18,602 bases of DNA from Bacillota bacterium (GTDB taxonomy: Bacteria; Bacillota; Clostridia; Peptostreptococcales; Anaerovoracaceae), in assembly GCA_017515765.1 (NCBI GenBank), contig JAFWFF010000063.1, positions 1-18,602 of the forward strand. The letters are read 5' to 3'. The notes beneath the pieces are model-generated. The model worked only from the letters and a program-made list of their open reading frames with translations, ran no database searches and had not been told where the DNA came from. Below are positions 6,685 through 13,421 of this stretch, piece after piece. Position 1 is the first letter of the stretch; each line of letters opens with the position of its first letter. Made by a program: the position numbers and the translations under genes.

Positions 6685-7773
6685 GTGGAAAACGATATCA
6701 ACAACAGGCCTGAAGGGATAAGGCAGGGCTATCCGGGCGCGTACAGGCCCGCGGAATATGCCTACGCCTCGGTCCCGCAGGATCCTCACGCGGCGGGAAA
6801 GAGCAAGAGCACCTGGAAGAAGGTCCTCATCATAGTGCTCGTCGTGCTCCTGGTCGTCGTGCTCGCCGGCTGGGGCTGCGCGCGCTTCATCAAAAGCGTC
6901 ATGCCTGACGGACAGAACAAAGAGCGCTCGATCAGCGGCGAATACGTAGGCCTTCTTTATCTGGAAGGCACCATAACCGATGGCGAGAGCGGGGACGGCT
7001 ACAACCAGGACTGGATCCTGGGCAAGATAGACGAGATGCGCTCCGCAGGCGGAAACAGGGGGATCATCCTCCATGTCAACACTCCTGGCGGCAGCACATA
7101 CGCGACGAGAGAGGTCTATGAGGCCCTTCTCCGGTATAAGGAAGAGACCGGTAGGCCGGTATACGTCTATATGGGCTCACAGGCCACTTCTGGCGGTTAT
7201 TACGTCTCTATGGCGGCTGATAAGATCTACGCCAATCCGGAATGCTGGACAGGCTCGATTGGCGTGATCATAAGCGGCCTCTACGACCTGAGCGGGCTTA
7301 TGGAGAAATACGGCGTCCGCGCCGAGAACATCACTTCGGGCCGCAACAAGGACATGGGAACTACCATAAAGCCTCTGACCGACGAGCAAAGGGAGATCCT
7401 CCAGGCACTGGTCGACGAGTCCTACGATCATTTCGTCGAGGTGGTCGCGAAGGGCAGGAACATGAAAGAGATCAAAGTCCGCGAGCTCGCGGACGGAAGG
7501 ATCTATTCCGCCGCCCAGGCAAAGGAAAACGGCCTGATCGACGAGATAGGAAGCCTTGACGACGCTATAGCCGATATGATGGGAAAGAACGGCCTCGATG
7601 GAGTGAACATCGAAGAGATGAAATACGAGATCCCGATGGATTTCACTTCCATACTGGGATTCGATACCGAACTTCTCAGGGACGCGGGCAAGAGCGAGGC
7701 CCAGATCCTCATGGAGTTCCTTGAGGAGCAGAACAGCATCACGATCGAATATATGGCTCCGTTCAGGAAATAA
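6685..7773 (+). CDS. sppA: Signal peptide peptidase SppA (S49 serine protease)
   Basis: The 362-residue protein has a cytoplasmic N-terminus of about 45 residues and a membrane helix at about 46-64. The S49 protease domain starts at GEYVGLLYLEGTI. The catalytic serine is Ser169 in ATSGGYYVSMAADKIYANP, and the lysine is Lys222 in SGRNKDMG. Their spacing matches the Ser-Lys dyad of B. subtilis SppA. The single-domain length fits the Gram-positive form, which degrades leftover signal peptides and other peptides at the outer face of the membrane. The start is GTG 6685 with GGAG at 6672-6675. It follows the metallopeptidase gene by 13 bases, so both are probably in the IMP dehydrogenase transcript, which ends at the hairpin at 7826-7867. 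Confidence 0.95.
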   Translation: MENDINNRPEGIRQGYPGAYRPAEYAYASVPQDPHAAGKSKSTWKKVLIIVLVVLLVVVLAGWGCARFIKSVMPDGQNKERSISGEYVGLLYLEGTITDGESGDGYNQDWILGKIDEMRSAGGNRGIILHVNTPGGSTYATREVYEALLRYKEETGRPVYVYMGSQATSGGYYVSMAADKIYANPECWTGSIGVIISGLYDLSGLMEKYGVRAENITSGRNKDMGTTIKPLTDEQREILQALVDESYDHFVEVVAKGRNMKEIKVRELADGRIYSAAQAKENGLIDEIGSLDDAIADMMGKNGLDGVNIEEMKYEIPMDFTSILGFDTELLRDAGKSEAQILMEFLEEQNSITIEYMAPFRK

Positions 7774-7817
7774 ACGCCGGAAAACAGCCGTTTTTAAGGC
7801 GTGTCAAGCAAAAAAGG

Positions 7818-7846
7818 TTGACAGAGCCTGCCGCCTGTGTTATATT
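7818..7846 (+). promoter_or_regulatory. Promoter of ylxM-ffh, embedded in the sppA terminator
   Basis: A consensus -35 TTGACA (7818-7823) and TATATT -10 (7841-7846) are exactly 17 bases apart. The -10 lies in the loop of the upstream terminator hairpin. The start is expected near 7853, inside the hairpin's right arm, so the new RNA would lack the left arm and escape termination. Confidence 0.8.
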
Positions 7847-7867
7847 TGCACGGTGGCAGGCTTTTTT
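7826..7867 (+). terminator. Intrinsic terminator after sppA
   Basis: GCCTGCCGCC (7826-7835) pairs with GGTGGCAGGC (7852-7861), with one G-U pair, and six T residues follow at 7862-7867. The loop can be tightened by GTG 7837-7839 pairing with CAC 7849-7851. A second, weaker hairpin (ACGCC 7774-7778 with GGCGT 7798-7802) precedes it. Confidence 0.88.
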
Positions 7868-7890
7868 GCTTGACAGAATGGCGGTGAAAC

Positions 7891-8238
7891 GTGGCTGTGA
7901 AGGAAATCGACAGGATAGAAAGCGGGATATTGTTTGAGATCTACGGCGGGCTCCTTACCGACAGGAAGCGCGACATGATGGAACTCTATCATGAGGAAGA
8001 TCTCTCGCTTTCAGAGATCGCCGAGAACCGCGGCATCTCGAGAGCAGCCGTCTACGACGCGCTTCACAGCGCCCGCGAGAGCATAATGAATTACGAGAGC
8101 AAGCTCGGCATCCTGGAGAAATCCAGGAAACGGGAAGCCGTTATCCGCGACCTGAAGAAGGTAGCCTCTGAGAGATGCGGAGGCGTGCCCGAACTTGCGG
8201 AACTCATAGACAGACTGGAGAAACTGGAGCAGGAGTGA
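7891..8238 (+). CDS. ylxM: YlxM-family helix-turn-helix protein (UPF0122)
   Basis: The 115-residue product matches the YlxM family: a start around EIYGGLLTDRKRDMMELYHEEDLSL, then a sigma-region-4-like helix-turn-helix at about residues 39-60 (SEIAENRGISRAAVYDAL). YlxM genes almost always precede ffh, and the protein is thought to modulate the signal recognition particle GTPases; the mechanism is not settled for this group. The start is uncertain. GTG 7891 gives the listed product, GTG 7897 is in frame, and an out-of-frame ATG lies at 7878. Only GGTGA at 7883-7887 serves as a weak ribosome site. The gene stops four bases before the ffh ATG, with the ffh ribosome site inside its last codons. 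Confidence 0.88.
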   Translation: MAVKEIDRIESGILFEIYGGLLTDRKRDMMELYHEEDLSLSEIAENRGISRAAVYDALHSARESIMNYESKLGILEKSRKREAVIRDLKKVASERCGGVPELAELIDRLEKLEQE

Positions 8239-8242
8239 CCAT

Positions 8243-9587
8243 ATGGCATTCGAAAGTTTATCTGACAAACTGCAGAGCGCCTTTGCCAGACTGAAAGGGA
8301 AAGGCGTAATAACCGAGCAGGACATAGATGAAGCGATGCGTGAAGTCAAGCTCGCGCTTCTCGAAGCGGACGTGAACTTCAAGGTAGTCAAGGAATTCGT
8401 CGCGGAGGTCAAGGAGAAATGCCTTGGCGCGGAAGTGATGCAGAGCCTGACTCCTGCGCAGCAGATCATCAAGATAGTCAACGACCAGCTGGTCGAGCTC
8501 ATGGGCGGGACCGGCAGCAAGCTAACATATGCCCCGAGCGGTTTCACCACCATAATGATGGTGGGACTCCAGGGTACAGGTAAGACGACCACCTGCGGAA
8601 AGCTCGCCTCATACCTGAAACAGGTCGGCAAGAAGCCTATGATGGCTGCCTGCGACGTGGCCAAAGCCGGCTGCTATCGATCAGCTGGAGATAGTGGGAA
8701 GAGCGGTCAACACCCCTGTGTATTCGGACCGCAGCGGAGCGAACCCAGTGGCCATCGCGGAAGCGGCACGGAAAGAAGCCGAGCGGACAGGATGCAACGT
8801 CCTGATCATAGATACCGCGGGACGCCTGCAGATCGACGAAGCGCTGATGGAAGAGCTCGCCAACATAAAGAAGGCTGTAAAGCCGCACGAGATCCTTTTG
8901 ATCGTGGACGCGCTGACCGGCCAGGACGCCGTGAACGTAGCGACGGGCTTCAACGACAAGCTCGGCATCGACGGCATAATCATGACCAAGATGGACGGCG
9001 ATTCCAGAGGCGGCGCGGCGCTCTCCGCCAAGAAGGTGACCGGGAAACCGATCAAATTCATGGGTACCGGGGAGAAGTTCGACGCTCTCGAACCCTTCCA
9101 TCCGGAAAGGATGGCGAGCAGGATCCTCGGGATGGGCGACATCCTCTCCCTTATCGAAAGAGCCGAGCAGGCCTACGACGAGGAGCAGGCCAGAAAGCTC
9201 GAGAAGAAGCTCCGCAAGAACCAGTTCACCCTTGAGGACTTCCTTGAACAGATGGGCCAGGTCCGCAACATGGGAGGCCTCGGAAAGCTCGCGGAGATGC
9301 TCCCGGGAATGGGCCGGAACAAACTGAGCGACGAGGAGATCGAGAAAGGCGAGAGGGAGTTCAGGCAGATGGAAGCCATCATCCGCTCCATGACTCCCGC
9401 TGAGAGGAAAGATCCTTCGCTCCTCAATTCCAGCCGCAGGAAGCGCATCGCCGCAGGCTCCGGCCAGACGGTGAACAAGGTCAACAGCCTCATCAAGAAA
9501 TACGAAGACACCAAAAAGCTCATGAAGAAGTTCTCCGATCCGAAGGCGATGAAGAGAAACCCGATGTTCAGGGGACTCATGAGCTGA
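8243..9587 (+). CDS. ffh: Signal recognition particle GTPase Ffh, frameshifted in this sequence
   Basis: Ffh binds signal sequences and the SRP RNA and targets ribosomes to the membrane through FtsY. The N domain (residues 1-88) and P-loop GLQGTGKTTT (108-117) are read from ATG 8243, with AGGAG at 8231-8235. Around 8660-8669 the frame shifts: from 8667 the homologous sequence continues in the +1 frame as PAAIDQLEIVG, then IDTAGRL, TKMDGDSRGGAAL and the Met-rich M domain with SRRKRIAAGSG, to TGA 9585-9587. Removing one base from the AAA at 8663-8665 restores a protein of 447 residues, normal for Ffh. The rejoined motif would read DVAKPAAIDQ, not the usual D-x-Tyr-Arg-Pro-Ala-Ala. Because ffh is essential, a sequencing or assembly error is the likeliest cause. 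As written, the first frame runs on to 9235 as unrelated sequence. Confidence 0.92.
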
Positions 9588-9595
9588 CGTCTTTA

Positions 9596-9613
9596 CCGCC
9601 GGGCGCCCGGCGG
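9596..9613. repeat. 18-base perfect GC-rich palindrome between ffh and rpsP
   Basis: CCGCCGGGCGCCCGGCGG reads identically on both strands and can form a seven-pair hairpin with a four-base loop. No T-tract follows on either strand, so it is not a standard terminator. A second hairpin, CCGG-AAAA-CCGG at 9631-9642, follows and is flanked by direct repeats of TCGATAAT (9623-9630 and 9644-9651). Confidence 0.75.
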
Positions 9614-9700
9614 GACAGAAAGTCGATAATCCGGAAAACCGGTTCGATAATAATCACGAAAGAATAGTAAAGATACGTTTTACAAGGAGGAAACAAAGCA

Positions 9701-9943
9701 ATGGTCAAGATCAGATTGAAGAGACTGGGAGCTCACAAGAAACCTTTCTACAGAGTAGTTGTGGCCGATTCCCGCAATGCCAGAAACGGCAAGTTCATCG
9801 AAGAGATCGGTTATTATGATCCCCTCCAGGATCCCCCGGTCATCAATATCGACGGAGAAAAGGCAAAGACATGGATAGGCCAGGGTGCGCAGCCAACCGA
9901 TACCGTAAGAGCTTTGCTGAAGAAGTCCGGCATCATCGAGTAG
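9701..9943 (+). CDS. rpsP: 30S ribosomal protein S16
   Basis: The 80-residue product begins MVKIRLKRLGAHKKPFYRVVVADSR and continues with GKFIEEIGYYDPL, the S16 signature; the length is typical. S16 is an early 30S assembly protein. AGGAGG at 9685-9690 lies ten bases before ATG 9701. It opens the conserved rpsP-khpA-rimM-trmD cluster. The 113-base gap upstream contains two hairpins and a pair of direct repeats, but no promoter I can call with confidence, so both read-through from ffh and a local promoter are possible. Confidence 0.98.
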   Translation: MVKIRLKRLGAHKKPFYRVVVADSRNARNGKFIEEIGYYDPLQDPPVINIDGEKAKTWIGQGAQPTDTVRALLKKSGIIE

Positions 9944-9957
9944 CTTTGGTGACGATA

Positions 9958-10215
9958 ATGACCGATTTGGTATTAATGATCGCCAGATCTTTGGTCGATC
10001 ATCCGGAAAAGGTCGTCGTGACGATCCCGGACGATAACGCTCCGGACGTCATCAGGCTGCAGGTGGCATCGGAGGACATGGGCAAGGTCATTGGCAAGCA
10101 GGGCCGCATAGCCAAAGCGATCCGCACCGTGGTAAAAGCCGCGGGTATAAAAGACAACAAGACCGTCAGCGTCGAGATCTTATCCGAAGACGAACTGGCG
10201 GAGATCGAACAGTAA
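9958..10215 (+). CDS. khpA: KH-domain RNA-binding protein KhpA
   Basis: The 85-residue product is a single KH domain. After MTDLVLMIARSLVDHPEKV comes the GxxG-containing core DMGKVIGKQGRIAKAIRTVV, nearly invariant in the KhpA/YlqC family. In other Firmicutes KhpA pairs with KhpB (Jag) and binds RNA, with effects on cell elongation and small RNAs. The start at ATG 9958 is chosen because it aligns with the family; GTG 9949 is in frame just upstream, and GGTGA at 9948-9952 may serve as a weak ribosome site. It begins 14 bases after the rpsP stop, its usual place. Confidence 0.95.
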   Translation: MTDLVLMIARSLVDHPEKVVVTIPDDNAPDVIRLQVASEDMGKVIGKQGRIAKAIRTVVKAAGIKDNKTVSVEILSEDELAEIEQ

Positions 10216-10220
10216 AACCG

Positions 10221-10268
10221 GGGCACATGAGCAGGGGATGTCATCGCTTGTCATGTGCTCTTATTCTA
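10221..10268 (+). terminator. Hairpin with weak U-tail after khpA (attenuator or partial terminator)
   Basis: GGGCACATGA (10221-10230) pairs with TCATGTGCTC (10251-10260) with one G-U pair and a 20-base loop. TTATTCTA follows. The tail is only partly T-rich, so termination may be incomplete, which would reduce rimM-trmD relative to rpsP-khpA. Confidence 0.5.
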
Positions 10269-10270
10269 TG

Positions 10271-10286
10271 AAAGCCGGCCGGCTTT
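10271..10286. repeat. 16-base perfect palindrome upstream of rimM
   Basis: AAAGCCGGCCGGCTTT reads identically on both strands. It lies just after the hairpin at 10221-10260 and eight bases before the rimM ribosome site (AGGAAAG, 10294-10300). It could be an operator, or an RNA hairpin near the initiation region. Confidence 0.7.
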
Positions 10287-10304
10287 GTATGACAGGAAAG
10301 ATCA

Positions 10305-10838
10305 ATGGAAAAGGACCTGACCAAAAAAACCGAGATGGTCGAGATCGGGAAGATCATCGGCGCTCACGGCATAAGGGGAGAAGTCAGGGTATTCGCTCAT
10401 TCCGGGAGCGCTGACAATCTGAGAAAAGGGATGGAAATCACCCTCAGGGACGCTGCGGGAAGGACTTCTTCGCACCGCGTAGGCAAAGCCGGTATGCACG
10501 GACGCGTCGTGCTCCTCAAGCTGGACGGGACGGATGACAGGAACGCCGCGGAGGCTTTGACCGGGAGGACGATACTCATCGATGAGAGCGAACTCGCCGA
10601 GCTTCCCGAGGACACCTATTATCTGAGAGATCTCGAGGGCATGGCTGTTTTTGATGCCGCCACCGGAGATGAGACCGGAGTGCTGACCGAGGTCATCCAG
10701 GGGCCTGCCCAGGACGTCTACAGGATAAGGCGCCCCGACGGAAAAGAGGCCCTGGTTCCCGCTGTAAAGGAATTCATCAAAGAGATAGACACCGGTTCGG
10801 GAAGGATCACGATCCGGTTCATAGACGGGATGTTCTGA
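10305..10838 (+). CDS. rimM: 16S rRNA processing protein RimM
   Basis: The 177-residue protein starts its conserved part with VEIGKIIGAHGIRGEVRVFAHS, the RimM N-terminal barrel. It then has the linker YYLRDLEGMAVFDAATG and the C-terminal PRC-barrel with DVYRIRRPDGKEALVPAVKEFI. RimM helps mature the 30S head domain and binds S19. AGGA at 10294-10297 precedes ATG 10305. The stop lies one base before the trmD start, so the two are translationally coupled, as in most bacteria. Confidence 0.97.
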   Translation: MEKDLTKKTEMVEIGKIIGAHGIRGEVRVFAHSGSADNLRKGMEITLRDAAGRTSSHRVGKAGMHGRVVLLKLDGTDDRNAAEALTGRTILIDESELAELPEDTYYLRDLEGMAVFDAATGDETGVLTEVIQGPAQDVYRIRRPDGKEALVPAVKEFIKEIDTGSGRITIRFIDGMF

Positions 10839-10839
10839 T

Positions 10840-11571
10840 ATGAAGATCAATATTCTGACCATCTTTCCCGAGATGTTCGCGCCGCTCACGTCCAGCATGC
10901 TGGGAAGGGCAGCAGAGTCGGGGATACTCGATTTCAACATAGTCGATATCAGGCAGTTCGCAAAAGACAAGCACCATAAGACCGACGACTATACCTTCGG
11001 AGGCGGCCAGGGGCTCGTCTTTCTTGCCGAGCCCGCGTTTGAGGCGATGAGGAGCGTCGGAGGCGACCGCACCAGGAACATCTACCTGTCGCCGCGCGGA
11101 AAGATCCTGGACGGCGGGTTCGCCGCGGAGCTGGCAGCCGAAGAAGAGATAACCCTCTTCTGCGGGCACTACGAGGGGATCGACCAGAGGATAATCGACC
11201 GCTGGAACATGGAAGAAGTCTCGATAGGGGATTATATCATGACGGGCGGGGAACTCGCAGCCATGGTGCTGATAGACGTGTTCGCGAGGCTCATACCCGG
11301 GGTCCTGCCCAAGGAAGAGTCCGCCATGGACGAGTCCGTCTACTCCGGCCTTCTGGAGTATCCGCACTATACCAAGCCAAGATCGTTTGAGGGCATGGAG
11401 GTGCCCGAAGTGCTCATCTCAGGCGACCATAAGAAGATACGTCTGTGGCGGTTCGAAGAGGCTCTGAAGCTTACAAAAGAGCGGCGTCCGGACCTTTTTG
11501 AAAAGTTCGTGAAGAATCACGGCGAATTGAGCAAAGATGAGCTCAAGGTATTGGAAAAAATCACCGAATGA
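10840..11571 (+). CDS. trmD: tRNA (guanine-N1)-methyltransferase TrmD
   Basis: TrmD methylates G37 next to the anticodon using S-adenosylmethionine through a trefoil-knot fold. The 243-residue product shows the start MKINILTIFPEMF, the loop DDYTFGGGQGLV (residues 49-60), LFCGHYEGIDQR, and the knot segment IGDYIMTGGELA. SVYSGLLEYPHYTKP follows. The position that is the catalytic Asp in the Haemophilus enzyme appears here as Glu (ESVYSGLL); I believe Clostridial homologues can also have Glu, but this needs an alignment. No strong ribosome site is seen, consistent with coupling to rimM. The usual downstream partner rplS (L19) is absent. Confidence 0.97.
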   Translation: MKINILTIFPEMFAPLTSSMLGRAAESGILDFNIVDIRQFAKDKHHKTDDYTFGGGQGLVFLAEPAFEAMRSVGGDRTRNIYLSPRGKILDGGFAAELAAEEEITLFCGHYEGIDQRIIDRWNMEEVSIGDYIMTGGELAAMVLIDVFARLIPGVLPKEESAMDESVYSGLLEYPHYTKPRSFEGMEVPEVLISGDHKKIRLWRFEEALKLTKERRPDLFEKFVKNHGELSKDELKVLEKITE

Positions 11572-11579
11572 TGTAAAAT
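11551..11579 (+). promoter_or_regulatory. Possible promoter inside the end of trmD, giving a leaderless transcript
   Basis: TTGGAA (11551-11556) and TAAAAT (11574-11579) are 17 bases apart. The expected start, near 11586, coincides with the ATG of the next gene, which has no Shine-Dalgarno sequence. Confidence 0.45.
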
Positions 11580-11585
11580 GTGACT

Positions 11586-12698
11586 ATGGGAAGACTGAAG
11601 AATAAAGGTATTTTATTATACATACTTGCCGTGGTCGTCCTCTATGTCATCATATACATCGTCCCGAAGGTGACCGGCCTCCTGGACGTCACATACGTGG
11701 CAGAATACGGCGAGCTTTCCATCTTTGACGAGGGGACCTGCTATCTGGTCAGGAACGAAAGAGTGTACCTTGCTCAGGGTACCGGCCAGATAAGCAAGGT
11801 GTCGGCGGAAGGAACGCTGCTGAGGGCAGGAAGTTCGCCGGTGTCGGTGTCCGGCGCCGAGATAGGGACTCCGCCCGAAGAACTGAAAACAATACGCGAA
11901 TCGCTGGGAGACGATGCCGCATCCATCACCGGGTATTACCTGGAGAAAGGCGGAATCGTGTCTTACTATGTGGACGGTCATGAAGCCGAGCTCGGCCCGG
12001 ATACCATGGAGAGCCTGAAAAAATCCTATTTCGACGGACTCAGCCAGGACGGGGTCTTCTTCATAGACAAGCTCGCGTATTACGACTATCCCATCTTCAA
12101 GGTGGTAAGCAACGACAACTGGTACGTCGTGGCGTATCTGAGCAATGCCAAAGGAGACTATGAGACCGGCAGGCGGATCTACGTTGAACTGGACGGCGCG
12201 TCAGCCGACGGCGGCAGCCGTCGCGTTGAGATGCGCATCGTCAGCGCTTCGGAAGAGGACGGTTATCTGAAGGTCATACTCAAGACCAGCAGGGTGATCG
12301 ATTCGCTGGGCGCGCTCAGGGTCACCAATGGCAAACTCGTAGCTTCGGACGAGAGGGGCCTCCTGATCGAGAGGCAGAGCCTTGTTGTGCTGGACGGCAA
12401 GGTCGGCATATACGTAAAGAACACCAGGAACAAATACGATTTCGTTCCGGTTAACATAATAGGCGAGAACGGGGACACCGTCGTGATCTCCGACTCCTAT
12501 TACTACGATGAGAACGGAGAGCGCGTAAGGACCGCCGATCCGTTCGTGGACGTTCTGAGGGATCCTTCGGGACTCGACGGCGAACCCTTCGGGAAGCAGA
12601 ACGGTTCCGCAGAGGAGCCGCAGAATGAGGCGGAAGACGCCGGCGGGGACGCAGGCGGCGATGATGCCGGGGAACCGGAAACGGAAGACGGAGGGTGA
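11586..12698 (+). CDS. HlyD-like single-pass membrane protein of unknown role
   Basis: The roughly 370-residue protein has a short basic N-terminus and a membrane helix at about residues 9-26. An extracytoplasmic part follows with TYVAEYGELSIFDEGTCYLVRNERVYLA, then GQISKVSAEGTLLRAGS. This resembles the beta-barrel/lipoyl start of HlyD-like adaptor proteins often found upstream of yggS-sepF in Clostridia. No transporter gene lies nearby and no long coiled-coil hairpin is visible, so an efflux role is not supported. The last 30 or so residues are acidic, Gly/Glu/Asp-rich and probably disordered. ATG 11586 is the preferred start; GTG 11580 is in frame. The stop overlaps the ribosome site region of yggS. 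Confidence 0.6.
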   Translation: MGRLKNKGILLYILAVVVLYVIIYIVPKVTGLLDVTYVAEYGELSIFDEGTCYLVRNERVYLAQGTGQISKVSAEGTLLRAGSSPVSVSGAEIGTPPEELKTIRESLGDDAASITGYYLEKGGIVSYYVDGHEAELGPDTMESLKKSYFDGLSQDGVFFIDKLAYYDYPIFKVVSNDNWYVVAYLSNAKGDYETGRRIYVELDGASADGGSRRVEMRIVSASEEDGYLKVILKTSRVIDSLGALRVTNGKLVASDERGLLIERQSLVVLDGKVGIYVKNTRNKYDFVPVNIIGENGDTVVISDSYYYDENGERVRTADPFVDVLRDPSGLDGEPFGKQNGSAEEPQNEAEDAGGDAGGDDAGEPETEDGG

Positions 12699-12703
12699 TG
12701 ACC

Positions 12704-13411
12704 ATGTCTCTGATCAAAGACAATATCGACGGAATAAGGCGGCGCATGGACGCTGCCGCGGAGAAGAGCGGCAGGAACGGGGACGAAGTCCTTTTGATCG
12801 CGGTGACTAAGCTTCACGCTCCGGACGAGATCAATGAGGCGATAGACTCAGGGATCACCGACATCGGAGAGAACAAGGTCCAGGAGATCCTCGACAAATA
12901 TGACCGCGTGAAGCCTGTTCGCTGGCACCTCATAGGCCATCTTCAGACCAATAAGGTGAAATACATAATCGACAAGGTCAGCCTGATCCACTCTGTCGAC
13001 TCGCTGCATCTCGCCAAAGAGATAGACAAGCGCGCCGCGAACGCCGGGAAGACGATGGACGTGCTCGTCCAGGTCAATCCGGAAGGAGAGGAGACCAAGT
13101 TCGGGACGTCAATGGACGACGCCGTGAAACTCGTGGACGACATTTCCGCGGAATGCCCCAACGTTTTCATCAAAGGCCTCATGTGCATCGCTCCTCTCGC
13201 GGAGGATCCTGAGGAAGTCAGACCCGTCTTCACTGAGGTGAAAGCCCTGTTCGACAGGCTGGCTTCCGAAACGCGCGAGCGTGTCGAGATGAGATATCTC
13301 TCCATGGGAATGAGCGGGGATTTTGAAGTCGCAATAGAAGAAGGCGCCAACATCGTAAGGGTGGGCACCGCAATATTTGGAAACCGTAACTATCGCCAGG
13401 AAGAAAAATAA
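12704..13411 (+). CDS. yggS: YggS/PLPBP-family pyridoxal phosphate homeostasis protein
   Basis: The 235-residue protein is a single alanine-racemase-like TIM barrel. The pyridoxal phosphate lysine is Lys36 in LLIAVTKLHAPDEI. IGENKVQEI, WHLIGHLQTNKVKYI, VQVNPEGEETKFG and LSMGMSGDFEVAIEEGANIVRVGTAIFG follow, all diagnostic of the family. YggS (YlmE in Bacillus) buffers free pyridoxal phosphate and affects amino acid and keto acid balance. ATG 12704 is chosen because GGAGG at 12690-12694 lies nine bases away; GTG 12695 and ATG 12698 are too close. The place before sepF is conserved in Firmicutes. Confidence 0.95.
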   Translation: MSLIKDNIDGIRRRMDAAAEKSGRNGDEVLLIAVTKLHAPDEINEAIDSGITDIGENKVQEILDKYDRVKPVRWHLIGHLQTNKVKYIIDKVSLIHSVDSLHLAKEIDKRAANAGKTMDVLVQVNPEGEETKFGTSMDDAVKLVDDISAECPNVFIKGLMCIAPLAEDPEEVRPVFTEVKALFDRLASETRERVEMRYLSMGMSGDFEVAIEEGANIVRVGTAIFGNRNYRQEEK

Positions 13412-13421
13412 GGAGGACTTC

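Larger units (their letters stand above)
7802..7875. repeat. 14-base inverted repeat flanking the sppA terminator
   Basis: TGTCAAGCAAAAAA (7802-7815) and TTTTTTGCTTGACA (7862-7875) are perfect reverse complements. Between them lies the 10-base-pair hairpin 7826-7861. The left arm is separated from that hairpin by ten unpaired bases containing the -35 box at 7818-7823. Confidence 0.85.

Noticed and set aside
7878..7937. Short ATG frame overlapping the ylxM start, with a MAVK-like beginning
   Set aside because: It ends after 19 codons and is out of frame with ylxM; the likeness comes from an imperfect local repeat (GGCGGTGAA / GGCTGTGAA).
8660..8672. Programmed +1 frameshift in ffh
   Set aside because: There is no stop codon, slippery rare codon, internal Shine-Dalgarno sequence or stimulatory structure of the known kind at the site, and ffh is not known to use frameshifting. 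An indel is simpler.
11586..12698. Calling the HlyD-like protein an efflux adaptor
   Set aside because: No transporter or ATPase gene is adjacent and the helical hairpin of true adaptors is not evident; only a loose family resemblance is claimed.
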